This document shows positions 9,487 through 17,629 of a stretch of 64,000 nt of DNA, in pieces. The stretch is from Stenotrophomonas maltophilia (GTDB taxonomy: Bacteria > Pseudomonadota > Gammaproteobacteria > Xanthomonadales > Xanthomonadaceae). How positions within the stretch are numbered: the first letter of the stretch is position 1; every line of letters starts with the position of its first letter. The DNA lies in assembly GCF_003205835.1 (NCBI RefSeq), contig NZ_CP029773.1:4186501-4250500 (forward strand), in the 5' to 3' direction. The position numbers were made by a program, and so were the translations under genes. The notes beneath the pieces were generated by a model that was given only the letters and a program-made list of their open reading frames with translations, was not told where the DNA came from and ran no database searches.

Positions 9487-10788
9487 ATGTTCGCCTACTA
9501 CGCCCGATTGGCGGCGCGCAGCTTCCGCCGCAACAAGATACTGACCGCGCTGATGGTGGTCGCCATCGCGCTCGGCATCGGTGCCTCGATGACCACGCTG
9601 ACCGTGTTCCACGTGCTCTCCGGCGATCCGATTCCCGGCAAGAGCGACCGTCTGTTCTACGTCCAGCTCGACCCCGGCGGACGCGGTGGCTATGTGCCGG
9701 GCGAAGAGCCGGAGACCCAGCTGACGCGGTTCGACGGTGAAGCGCTGCTGCGCGAAGCCAAGGGCGAGCGCCAGGCACTGATGAGCGGCGGCGGCGGCAC
9801 CATCGAACCGACCAGCGCCACGCTCAAGCCGTTCACCATCGATACCCGATGGACCTCGGCTGACTTCTTCCCGATGTTCGAAGTGCCGATGCAGTACGGG
9901 CGTCCGTGGACGCGTGAGGACGACACCGCCCGCGCCCGGGTCGTGGTCATCTCCAAGGCGCTCAACGACAAGCTGTTCCAGGGCGCCAACAGCGTGGGCC
10001 GTGACATCCGCATGGAAGGCCAGTCCTACCGCATCGTCGGTGTGATGAAGGAGTGGAGCCCGGAACCGCACTTCTACGACCTGACCACCGGCAGCTACGG
10101 CAAGGATGAAGACCTGCTGCTGCCGATCACCACTTCGTTCGACCTGAAGCTCGGCAACAACGGCAACATGAACTGCTTCGGCGAGAACCCGGACGACAAC
10201 AGCCATTCACTCAATGCGCCGTGCGCGTGGCTGCAGTACTGGGTAGAGATGGATCCGGCCAAGGCCGGCGACTATCGCCGCTACCTGGAGAATTACTCCA
10301 ACCAGCAGCGCGAAGCCGGTCGCTTCCAGCGTCCGCCGAACGTGCGCCTGCGCAACGTGATGGAGTGGCTCGACTTCAACGGCGCAGTACCCAGCGATGT
10401 GCGCCTGCAGCTGTGGCTGGCACTGGGCTTCCTCGGCGTCTGCCTGGTCAACACGGTCGGCCTGCTGCTGGCCAAGTTCCTGCGCCGCAGCGGCGAAATC
10501 GGCGTGCGCCGCGCACTGGGTGCCAGCCGTGGGCAGATCTTCCTGCAATGCCTGGTGGAAGCCGGTGCAGTCGGCGTGGTCGGTGGCGTGCTCGGTATCG
10601 GCCTGGCCCTGCTTGGCCTGTATGCGGTGCGCCAGCAACCTGTCGACTACGCGAAGCTGGCCCACCTGGACGGCAGCATGCTGCTGCTCGCACTGGGCCT
10701 GACCCTGCTCGCCAGTCTTGCCGCGGGTTTCCTGCCCGCCTGGCGCGCGATGCAGGTCACTCCGGCCATCCAGCTCAAGTCGCAGTAA
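9487..10788 (+). CDS. ABC transporter permease with MacB-like periplasmic domain (1)
   Basis: A 433-residue type VII ABC permease. A single N-terminal membrane helix (about 18-40) is followed by a large periplasmic domain (about 45-310) and a C-terminal FtsX domain of three helices (LGFLGVCLVNTVGLLLAKF, VGVVGGVLGIGLALLGLY, LLLALGLTLLASLAAGF). The cytosolic loop GEIGVRRALGASRGQIF is the FtsX/MacB coupling signature. It pairs with the next permease, probably as a heterodimer since the two differ in sequence. Such transporters act as mechanical pumps through the periplasm rather than moving substrate across the inner membrane. Confidence 0.92.
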   Translation: MFAYYARLAARSFRRNKILTALMVVAIALGIGASMTTLTVFHVLSGDPIPGKSDRLFYVQLDPGGRGGYVPGEEPETQLTRFDGEALLREAKGERQALMSGGGGTIEPTSATLKPFTIDTRWTSADFFPMFEVPMQYGRPWTREDDTARARVVVISKALNDKLFQGANSVGRDIRMEGQSYRIVGVMKEWSPEPHFYDLTTGSYGKDEDLLLPITTSFDLKLGNNGNMNCFGENPDDNSHSLNAPCAWLQYWVEMDPAKAGDYRRYLENYSNQQREAGRFQRPPNVRLRNVMEWLDFNGAVPSDVRLQLWLALGFLGVCLVNTVGLLLAKFLRRSGEIGVRRALGASRGQIFLQCLVEAGAVGVVGGVLGIGLALLGLYAVRQQPVDYAKLAHLDGSMLLLALGLTLLASLAAGFLPAWRAMQVTPAIQLKSQ

Positions 10789-10808
10789 GCACGAGAACGA
10801 GGACTCCC

Positions 10809-12026
10809 ATGGACATCCGCCCCATCCTCAGCACCCTGCGCCGGCACAAGACCGCCGCCGCCCTGATCGTGCTGGAAGTCGCACTGACCTGTGCCATCGT
10901 CTGCAACGCGTTGTTCCTGGTCAGCCAGCGCATCGAGAAGATCAGCATGCCCAGCGGCATCGCCGAGAACGAACTGGTGATGCTGCGTGTCAGCGGCATC
11001 GGCGAGCAGACCAACGCCATGGCCCGTACCCGCGAAGACCTGGCCTCGCTGCGCGCCATTCCCGGCGTCACCAGCGCCACCATCATCAACCAGGTTCCAT
11101 TCCGCAATGGCTCCTCCAGCAGCAGCATCTCGCGCGTGCTCGACCAGGAGCGCCCGACCACGAATGCCTCGATGTACACCCTGTCCGAGGGTGGCTTGGG
11201 CACCATGGGCATCAACCTGATCGCCGGCCGTGATTTCCTGCCCAGCGAATACAAGGACATCAAGGAAGCCACCAAGGGCGGCGCCAAGGAACAGGCGATC
11301 CCGGTGATCCTCACCCAGAGTACCGCTGCCAAGATGGAACCCAACGGCAGCGCCTTGAACAAGACCTACTACATGGGCAAGCAGCCCCTGAACGTGGTCG
11401 GCATCGTCGACACGCTCAGCACGCCCAACGGCTGGAGTGACAACTGGACCAACTCGATGCTGCTGCCGTTGCGGCGCACCTTCGATGACGGTGGCACCTA
11501 CGTGCTGCGCACCGATCCGGCGCGCCGCGAGGAAGTGCTCAATGCCGCCGCTGCCGCCCTGGAGCGCAACGATCCCAACCGGCTGATGCGCGACAAACTG
11601 AGCTACGAAGACCAGCGCAAGGATTTCTTCAAGAACGACCGCGCAATGGTCGGCCTGCTGATCACGGTCAGCGTCTCGTTGCTGGTGGTCACCGCCCTGG
11701 GCATCATCGGCCTGGCCAGCTTCTGGGTGCAGCAGCGCAGCAAGCAGATCGGCATCCGCCGCGCGCTCGGCGCGACGCGTGGGCAGATCCTGCGCTACTT
11801 CCAGACCGAGAACTTCCTGCTGGCAACGCTGGGCATCGTGCTCGGCATGCTCGCGGCCTATGCAATCAACCTCGCACTGATGAACATGTACGAGCTGCCG
11901 CGCATGCCCTTGTTCTACCTGCCACTGGGTGCGCTGCTGCTGTGGGTACTGGGCCAGATCGCGGTGTTCGGGCCGGCCCGGCGCGCTGCAGCGGTACCGC
12001 CCGCGGTCGCCACGCGGGGCGCATGA
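10809..12026 (+). CDS. ABC transporter permease with MacB-like periplasmic domain (2)
   Basis: A 405-residue second permease with the same plan: N-terminal helix (about 13-35), a periplasmic domain (about 40-275), and three C-terminal helices with the coupling loop KQIGIRRALGATRGQIL. It ends in a basic tail (FGPARRAAAVPPAVATRGA). ATG 10809 follows GAACGAGGACTCCC. Its TGA ends one base before the ATG of the next gene, so the two are translationally linked. Distinct sequence from the first permease suggests an asymmetric pump. Confidence 0.92.
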   Translation: MDIRPILSTLRRHKTAAALIVLEVALTCAIVCNALFLVSQRIEKISMPSGIAENELVMLRVSGIGEQTNAMARTREDLASLRAIPGVTSATIINQVPFRNGSSSSSISRVLDQERPTTNASMYTLSEGGLGTMGINLIAGRDFLPSEYKDIKEATKGGAKEQAIPVILTQSTAAKMEPNGSALNKTYYMGKQPLNVVGIVDTLSTPNGWSDNWTNSMLLPLRRTFDDGGTYVLRTDPARREEVLNAAAAALERNDPNRLMRDKLSYEDQRKDFFKNDRAMVGLLITVSVSLLVVTALGIIGLASFWVQQRSKQIGIRRALGATRGQILRYFQTENFLLATLGIVLGMLAAYAINLALMNMYELPRMPLFYLPLGALLLWVLGQIAVFGPARRAAAVPPAVATRGA

Positions 12027-12027
12027 G

Positions 12028-12414
12028 ATGCGTGCGCGCTGGTTGCTGTTGATGATGCTCCTGCCACTGCCGGCTTTGGCCGGCGGTGGCAGCTCGCAGA
12101 CACTGGAATGGCGCCAGAACGATGCACGGCTGGCGCTGCGCTCGACCGAGGGCCAGGTGCGCGTGGACGCGGCCAGTCCGGAAGCCCGCTTCGGCGTGCG
12201 CAGCGGCGATCGCATCCTGCGGGTGGACGACACCGCCGTACGGCGGATCGAGCACCTGGCCGACGCCCTGCGTCACTCCAACGCTTCGACTGCGTATCTT
12301 CTGCTGCGCCGCGACAGACGCGAGTTCACGGTCTCGGTGGATGCTGCCGCCTGGCGACTGGCGCTGGTCGCTCCACCGCCACCGGCACCACCGCCTCCCC
12401 CACCGCGGCGCTGA
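12028..12414 (+). CDS. Small exported PDZ-like protein of the efflux operon
   Basis: A 128-residue protein with a cleavable signal peptide (MRARWLLLMMLLPLPALAGG). A single PDZ-like fold follows: SPEARFGVRSGDRILRVDDTAVRRIEHLADALR resembles the GLxxGDxIxxVxG core of PDZ modules. The end is a proline-rich tail (about 14 Pro in the last 20 residues). It starts one base after the permease stop, so it belongs to the operon. A role in contacting the periplasmic pump parts or a substrate peptide is inference; I know no standard name. Confidence 0.8.
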   Translation: MRARWLLLMMLLPLPALAGGGSSQTLEWRQNDARLALRSTEGQVRVDAASPEARFGVRSGDRILRVDDTAVRRIEHLADALRHSNASTAYLLLRRDRREFTVSVDAAAWRLALVAPPPPAPPPPPPRR

Positions 12415-12536
12415 GGCCGGCCCGCCCCCTGCGGCCACAGGTTTGGCTATGCTTGATGGGTGGCGCCGGACTCTCCCGGTGCGTGGACACGAACGGCTCC
12501 ATCGGCGCCGCCCATCCCTTTCCGCAGAACTGCTTG

Positions 12537-13883
12537 ATGCCTTCGATCCTGATCATCGACGACAACGCCAGTGTGGGCACCGCACTGGACGTGCTGTTCT
12601 CCCTGCACGACATCGATACCCTGCAGGCGCAGAGCCCGGCCGAAGGGCTGGCCCTGCTCGAATCGCAGCCGGTCGACCTGGTGATCCAGGACATGAATTT
12701 CAGCGAGGACACGACTTCCGGCGAAGAAGGCGAAGACCTGTTCGCACAGATCCGCGCACGCCACCCGGACCTGCCGGTGATCCTGCTCACCGCATGGACC
12801 CACCTGAGCAGCGCGGTGGACCTGGTCAAGGCCGGTGCCGCCGACTACCTGGCCAAGCCCTGGGACGACCGCAAACTGATGACCACGGTCAACAACCTGC
12901 TGGAACTGTCCGAGGCGCGCCGCGAACTGGATCGGCGCCGCAGCCGTGAACTGCGCCAGCGCAACGCGCTGGAAGAGAAGTACGACCTGTGCGGCGCGGT
13001 CTTCGCCGATCCGGCCAGCGAGCGCGTCATCGCCCTGGCCTGCCAGGTCGCGCGCTCGGAACTGCCGGTACTGATCACCGGCCCCAATGGTGCCGGCAAG
13101 GAAAAGATCGCGCAGATCATCCAGGCCAATTCGCTGGTGGCCAAGGGCCCGTTCATCACGGTCAACTGCGGTGCACTGCCGTCGGAGCTGATCGAGGCCG
13201 AACTGTTCGGTGCCGAGGCCGGCGCCTACACCGGTGCCAACAAGGCACGCGAAGGCAAGTTCGAAGCCGCCGACGGAGGCACCCTGTTCCTGGATGAGAT
13301 CGGCAACCTGTCGCTGGGCGGGCAGATGAAGCTGCTGCGTGTGCTGGAAACCGGCCGCTTCGAGCGCCTGGGCTCCAACCGGGAGCGCCAGGTCAAGGTG
13401 CGCGTGGTCAGCGCCACCAACGCCGACCTGCCGGCCATGATCCGCGACGGCACCTTCCGCGAAGACCTCTATTACCGCCTCAATACGGTGGAACTGGTGC
13501 TGCCCCCGTTGGCCGAGCGCGCGGGCGACATCGTGCCACTGGCCGAGCGCTTCCTGGCGGCCGGCAAGCCATTGTCCAGTGCTGCCAGCGCCGCCCTGCA
13601 ACGGCACCCGTGGCCGGGCAACGTCCGCGAACTGCGCAACGTGATCCAGCGTGCCGAACTGCTGGCGACCGGCAACCGCATCGAAGTGGCCGATCTCAAT
13701 CTGCCACGCGCCGCCCCGGCGCCGCGCCCGGCACCGAGTGCCGGCCATGATCCCGACCGCGCGCGCATCGAGGACGTGCTGGCACGCAACCACGGTGTCA
13801 TCGCCCAGGCCGCCGCCGAACTCGGCCTGAGCCGCCAGGCGCTGTACCGGCGCATGGACAGGCACGGCATCCCACGCGAATGA
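12537..13883 (+). CDS. NtrC-family sigma-54-dependent response regulator
   Basis: A 448-residue activator. The receiver domain (residues 1-125) has the acidic pair Asp8/Asp9 and phospho-acceptor Asp52 (VIQDMNF). The AAA+ domain (about 160-385) has Walker A GPNGAGKE at 182-189, the sigma-54 contact loop GAYTGA at 229-234 (usual form GAFTGA) and Walker B GGTLFLDEIG. A Fis-type helix-turn-helix (VIAQAAAELGLSRQALYRRM) closes the protein. It probably activates the sigma-54 promoter at 7388 through the GTGTCCG palindromes, regulating its own cluster. Start ATG 12537 (MPSILIIDD) is set by the receiver domain; a gap of 122 bases separates it from the PDZ gene. Confidence 0.93.
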   Translation: MPSILIIDDNASVGTALDVLFSLHDIDTLQAQSPAEGLALLESQPVDLVIQDMNFSEDTTSGEEGEDLFAQIRARHPDLPVILLTAWTHLSSAVDLVKAGAADYLAKPWDDRKLMTTVNNLLELSEARRELDRRRSRELRQRNALEEKYDLCGAVFADPASERVIALACQVARSELPVLITGPNGAGKEKIAQIIQANSLVAKGPFITVNCGALPSELIEAELFGAEAGAYTGANKAREGKFEAADGGTLFLDEIGNLSLGGQMKLLRVLETGRFERLGSNRERQVKVRVVSATNADLPAMIRDGTFREDLYYRLNTVELVLPPLAERAGDIVPLAERFLAAGKPLSSAASAALQRHPWPGNVRELRNVIQRAELLATGNRIEVADLNLPRAAPAPRPAPSAGHDPDRARIEDVLARNHGVIAQAAAELGLSRQALYRRMDRHGIPRE

Positions 13884-15232
13884 AACGGCGTTCGTTCACC
13901 TTCCGCCTGTTCCTGCGCCTGCTGCCCGTGCTGGCGCTGGCCGCGGCATTGCCGTGGCTGCTGGCGTACTGGATGAACCATGGCTGGGTGGTGACCACGG
14001 TGTCGACCATGATCCTGCTGGCGCTGATGTGGTGGACCCTGCGCCGTGCCACCGCACCGGTGCGCTCGCTGATGCGTGCACTGTCCGGCACCACCAGCAG
14101 CTACCGCGACGGCGAGTACAACTTCGGTGTGTACTGGCCAGGCAACGACGAACTGGGCGATCTGGTGCAGGCGCACCGCGAGCTGGGGGACGTGCTGCGC
14201 GAGCAGCGGCAAGGCCTGGTGCAGCGCGAACTGCTGCTGGACACCATGGTGCAGAACACACCGGTGGCGATGCTGCTGATTGCCTCCGGCGGTGATGGCA
14301 TCGCCCGCGTGGTGTTCTCCAACCTGGCCGCGCGCAAGCTGCTGCACGGCGGCTGGAAGCTGGAAGGCCAGCGCCTGGAAGACGTGCTGGAACAGGTGCC
14401 GGTGGAACTGCGCGATGCCATCGCCCGTGGCGGTGACAGCCTGTTCGCGGTGCACGCCGAGGGGGAGGACGGCGATGAGGATGACGAGCAGGTCTATCAC
14501 CTGTCGCGGCGTGCGTTCCAGCTCAACGGCCGCCCACACGACCTGCTGCTGGTGCGCCTGTTGACCGCCGAGCTGCGCCGCCAGGAAGTGCAGACCTGGA
14601 AGAAGGTGATCCGGGTGATCAGCCACGAGCTCAACAACTCACTGGCGCCGATTGCTTCGCTCGCCCATTCCGGCGGTGTGCTGGTGCAGCGCGAGCGCTT
14701 TGACCGGCTGCCGGAGATCTTCACCACCATCGAGGACCGCGCGCGCCATCTGGAAGGCTTCATCCGTGGCTATGCACGCTTCGCCAAGCTGCCGCAGCCA
14801 CAGTTGCAGACCGTGCACTGGGCGCCGTTCCTGTCCAGCCTGCGCCAGCAGATCCCGTTCACCATGGAACGCGAGCCGGACGAGGAACTGAGCAGCCGCA
14901 TCGACATCGCGCAGTTCGGGCAGGCACTGTTGAATCTTCTGAAGAACGCGCATGAAGCCTGTGCCGAAGCTGATCCGCCCAACGATGATGTACAGGTGCA
15001 ACTCACGCGGCTGCCGCAGTGGCTGCGCCTGGACGTACTGGACCGCGGCAAGGGCATGAACGAGCAGGTGCTGCAGAACGCACTGATGCCCTTCTATTCG
15101 ACCAAGCGCAATGGCACCGGGCTGGGGCTGGCGCTGACCCGCGAGATCGTGGAAGCGCACGGTGGACGGGTGTCGCTGCAGAACCGCGGTGATGGAGGGT
15201 TGTGCGTATCGATCCTGCTGCCGGTGGGTTGA
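13880..15232 (+). CDS. NtrY-like sensor histidine kinase
   Basis: A 450-residue membrane kinase overlapping the regulator by four bases (ATGA), so the two form a cognate pair. Two closely spaced N-terminal helices (about 12-30 and 37-55) leave almost no periplasmic loop. A HAMP/linker follows, then a PAS-like segment (about 110-235, LLDTMVQNTPVAMLLI), the phospho-acceptor His249 in VISHELNNSLAPI and an ATPase domain with N box LLKNAHEA, G1 DRGKGM, F and G2 GTGLGLAL. The tiny periplasmic loop suggests sensing of membrane or cytosolic state rather than a periplasmic ligand. Confidence 0.92.
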   Translation: MKRRSFTFRLFLRLLPVLALAAALPWLLAYWMNHGWVVTTVSTMILLALMWWTLRRATAPVRSLMRALSGTTSSYRDGEYNFGVYWPGNDELGDLVQAHRELGDVLREQRQGLVQRELLLDTMVQNTPVAMLLIASGGDGIARVVFSNLAARKLLHGGWKLEGQRLEDVLEQVPVELRDAIARGGDSLFAVHAEGEDGDEDDEQVYHLSRRAFQLNGRPHDLLLVRLLTAELRRQEVQTWKKVIRVISHELNNSLAPIASLAHSGGVLVQRERFDRLPEIFTTIEDRARHLEGFIRGYARFAKLPQPQLQTVHWAPFLSSLRQQIPFTMEREPDEELSSRIDIAQFGQALLNLLKNAHEACAEADPPNDDVQVQLTRLPQWLRLDVLDRGKGMNEQVLQNALMPFYSTKRNGTGLGLALTREIVEAHGGRVSLQNRGDGGLCVSILLPVG

Positions 15233-15244
15233 GTGGCCGATCGG

Positions 15245-15291
15245 GTAGATCCACGCCATACGTGGATGTGCCGACCAGGGTCCGCGCCTAC
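15245..15291. repeat. Pair of SMAG palindromes
   Basis: GTAG at 15245 heads an ATCCACG-CCAT-CGTGGAT hairpin. A second, inverse unit ends in CTAC near 15291, and its GTAG provides the TAG stop codon of the acetyltransferase gene ending at 15288. It sits between two convergent genes. Confidence 0.7.
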
Positions 15292-15821
15292 CAGACCCGC
15301 CGCATCGCCACCCGCAGCTGCATCGGAAACCCGAGCGCAGCCTCTTCGGCCATGACTGCGCGCAGACCGTCGTTCCACTCAGCCTCAGGCACTACATCGA
15401 AGCCTTCGCTGGCATAGAAGGCTGCGTTCCACGGCACATCGCTCAACGTGGTCAGCACCGCTGCAGCGAAGCCGGCGGCCCTGGCCTGCGCCAAGGCATG
15501 CCGCAGCAACGCTCGGCCATGGCCGCGACGCGCATGTGCCGGGTCCACGTCCATCTGCAGGACATGGAACTCACCGCACAGCTCGCCCGCCAGCAGGTAA
15601 CCCGCAATACCGCCCTCGGCGGCATCGACTACCCACAGCCGCTCACGCAGGAGGCCGTCCTGCAATGCCGGCAGGTCCAGGCCGTGCCCGGCAAACACCG
15701 GATACGCCTCGTGGCCCTTCAACAGCTCGCCGGCACGCTGCTCGATCGCCGGCAGCACACCGAGTTCGTCGGCGTGCGGGATGCGGGGCTCAGGACTTCT
15801 TGACCGGGCGCTTCCAGCCAT
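15288..15821 (-). CDS. GNAT-family N-acetyltransferase
   Basis: An acetyl-CoA-dependent acetyltransferase of about 177 residues. The fold is marked by [19 protein letters not shown], where RRGHGRA is the Q/RxxGxG/A acetyl-CoA loop, and by [13 protein letters not shown], the C-terminal motif B. Substrate unknown. Start chosen at ATG 15821, which overlaps the 3' end of glmU by 32 bases and has AGGAAA eight bases upstream; a GTG at 15842 and internal starts are possible. It is co-directional with glmU and probably co-transcribed. Confidence 0.85.
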   Translation of the reverse strand: MAGSARSRSPEPRIPHADELGVLPAIEQRAGELLKGHEAYPVFAGHGLDLPALQDGLLRERLWVVDAAEGGIAGYLLAGELCGEFHVLQMDVDPAHARRGHGRALLRHALAQARAAGFAAAVLTTLSDVPWNAAFYASEGFDVVPEAEWNDGLRAVMAEEAALGFPMQLRVAMRRVW

Positions 15822-17157
15822 CGATGGTTTCCTGTCGTGCACGTGCCAGTGTCAGCTTGCCGTCCGGGGCGGTGCGGGTGATGACCGAGCCGGCGGCGAT
15901 GGTCGCGCCCTCGCCGATCGTCAGCGGCGCCACCAGCGAACTGTTGGAACCGATGAACGCGTTGTCGCCGATGGTGGTGGTCGACTTGTTCACGCCGTCG
16001 TAATTGCAGGTGATGGTGCCGGCACCGATGTTCACCCTGCTGCCGATCACCGCATCACCCAGGTAGGTGAGGTGGTTGGCCTTGCTGCCAACGCCGAGGG
16101 TCACCTTCTTGGTCTCGACGAAGTTGCCCACGTGCACGCCATCGGCCAGCACGGTACCCGGCCGCAGGCGCGCGAACGGACCGACCAGTGCTGCGCCTTC
16201 GGTGACCACGCCTTCCAGATCACAGTGCGCACGTACTTCGGTGCCCGGACCGAGAGCAACGTCCTTCAGGCGGTTGAATGGACCGATGGTCACGCCATCG
16301 CCCAGCACGATATTGCCTTCGAGAACGACATCGACATCGATCAGCACGTCACTGCCCACGGTGACAGTGCCACGGATATCGAGACGTGCCGGATCGCGTA
16401 CGCGCGCGCCCTGCGCGCACAGCGCTCGCACCGCGCGGCGCTGCCAGGCACGCTCCAGCTGCGAAAGCTGCCAGGGATCGTTTGCCCCCTCCGCTTCCTG
16501 CGCGTCGGCCACCAGCGCCATCTCGGCCGGGGTGTACTCGTGCGCGGCAAAGGCGAACACGTCGGTCAGGTAGTACTCGCCCTGTGCATTGCTGTTGGAC
16601 AGCTGCGACAACCAGCGCCGCAACGCGGTCGACTCGGCGGCAATGATGCCGGTGTTGATCGTGCGCACGCGCAGCTGATCGTCATTGGCATCCTTCTGCT
16701 CGACGATCGAACCCACCTTGCCTTCGGCATCGCGCAGCACGCGGCCGTAACCGGTCGGATCGTCAACATCGGCGACCAGAACGGCCAGCCGCCCCGGCTG
16801 CGCCAGCAGGTCGCGCAGGGTCTGCGCGCGGATCAGCGGCACGTCGCCGTACAGCACCAGCACCTGCGCGGCATCCGGCACCTGCGGCATCGCCTGCGCC
16901 ACTGCGTGGCCAGTACCCAGCTGCTGCGCCTGTTCGGCCCATTGCAGATCGGGCTGGTCGGCGAAGTACTGCCGCACCGCTTCACCACCATGGCCATGGA
17001 CCACATGAATGGCCGCCGGCTGCAGCTCGCGGGCCGCGTCGATCACGTGCGCCAGCATCGGTTGGCCGGCGATCGGCTGCAGCACCTTCGGCAGCACCGA
17101 CTTCATGCGCTTGCCCGCGCCGGCGGCGAGGATGATGACGTGCAGGGCTTGGGTCAT
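15790..17157 (-). CDS. glmU: Bifunctional UDP-GlcNAc pyrophosphorylase / GlcN-1-P acetyltransferase
   Basis: Acetylates glucosamine-1-phosphate and then couples it to UTP, making UDP-GlcNAc. The N-terminal uridyltransferase (about 1-230) has the nucleotide signature [15 protein letters not shown] and [12 protein letters not shown]. The C-terminal left-handed beta-helix (about 250-440) shows hexapeptide repeats and the [26 protein letters not shown] and [15 protein letters not shown] motifs. The length of 455 residues is normal. It is divergent from the GtrA gene, and its 3' end carries the start of the acetyltransferase gene in another frame. Confidence 0.97.
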   Translation of the reverse strand: MTQALHVIILAAGAGKRMKSVLPKVLQPIAGQPMLAHVIDAARELQPAAIHVVHGHGGEAVRQYFADQPDLQWAEQAQQLGTGHAVAQAMPQVPDAAQVLVLYGDVPLIRAQTLRDLLAQPGRLAVLVADVDDPTGYGRVLRDAEGKVGSIVEQKDANDDQLRVRTINTGIIAAESTALRRWLSQLSNSNAQGEYYLTDVFAFAAHEYTPAEMALVADAQEAEGANDPWQLSQLERAWQRRAVRALCAQGARVRDPARLDIRGTVTVGSDVLIDVDVVLEGNIVLGDGVTIGPFNRLKDVALGPGTEVRAHCDLEGVVTEGAALVGPFARLRPGTVLADGVHVGNFVETKKVTLGVGSKANHLTYLGDAVIGSRVNIGAGTITCNYDGVNKSTTTIGDNAFIGSNSSLVAPLTIGEGATIAAGSVITRTAPDGKLTLARARQETIDGWKRPVKKS

Positions 17158-17234
17158 GGGAACGGCAGTCCGTGGTTCGTTGCCGGTGATTCTAGAGCGT
17201 GGGCCGTTAACATGGGCATCCTTCCTCCTTCACC

Positions 17235-17624
17235 ATGCCGATGGGCCTCGTCCGCCAGGGAAGCACCTATCTCATCATCGGGCTCGTGCAGCTGCTGCTC
17301 GACTGGCTGGTGTTCGTCGCCGCCACCGCGCTGGGCATGCCGGTGGCGCCGGCCAACGTCGCCGGACGCCTGGCCGGGATGCTGCTGGGCTTCTGGCTCA
17401 ACGGCCGATACACCTTCGCCCATGCGGATGGTGCACGCCTCGGCTGGCGTCGATTCACACGTTTCTTCGGGGTGTGGGCTGCACTTACCGCTGCCAGCAC
17501 GGTGCTGGTGGCTTTGACCAGCCGCCATCTTGGATTGGATTGGGCCTGGCTGGCCAAGCCGCTGATCGAAGGTGGGATCGCCCTGATCTCCTTCCTGCTG
17601 CTGCGACATGTGGTATTCCGCTGA
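17235..17624 (+). CDS. GtrA-family membrane protein
   Basis: A 129-residue protein with four membrane helices (about 9-30, 35-55, 75-95 and 100-125). The GtrA pattern is clear: FVAATALGMPVAPANVAGRLAGMLLGFWLNGRYTF. Members are thought to flip polyprenyl-linked sugars or act beside glycosyltransferases in O-antigen and cell-wall glycosylation. The convergent neighbour is a large YfhO-like membrane protein, which also belongs to lipid-linked sugar systems, so a shared role is plausible but not shown. Confidence 0.9.
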   Translation: MPMGLVRQGSTYLIIGLVQLLLDWLVFVAATALGMPVAPANVAGRLAGMLLGFWLNGRYTFAHADGARLGWRRFTRFFGVWAALTAASTVLVALTSRHLGLDWAWLAKPLIEGGIALISFLLLRHVVFR

Positions 17625-17629
17625 GCCGC

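Noticed and set aside
15781..17517. 578-residue plus-strand open frame
   Set aside because: Antisense of glmU with no binding site or recognisable domain.
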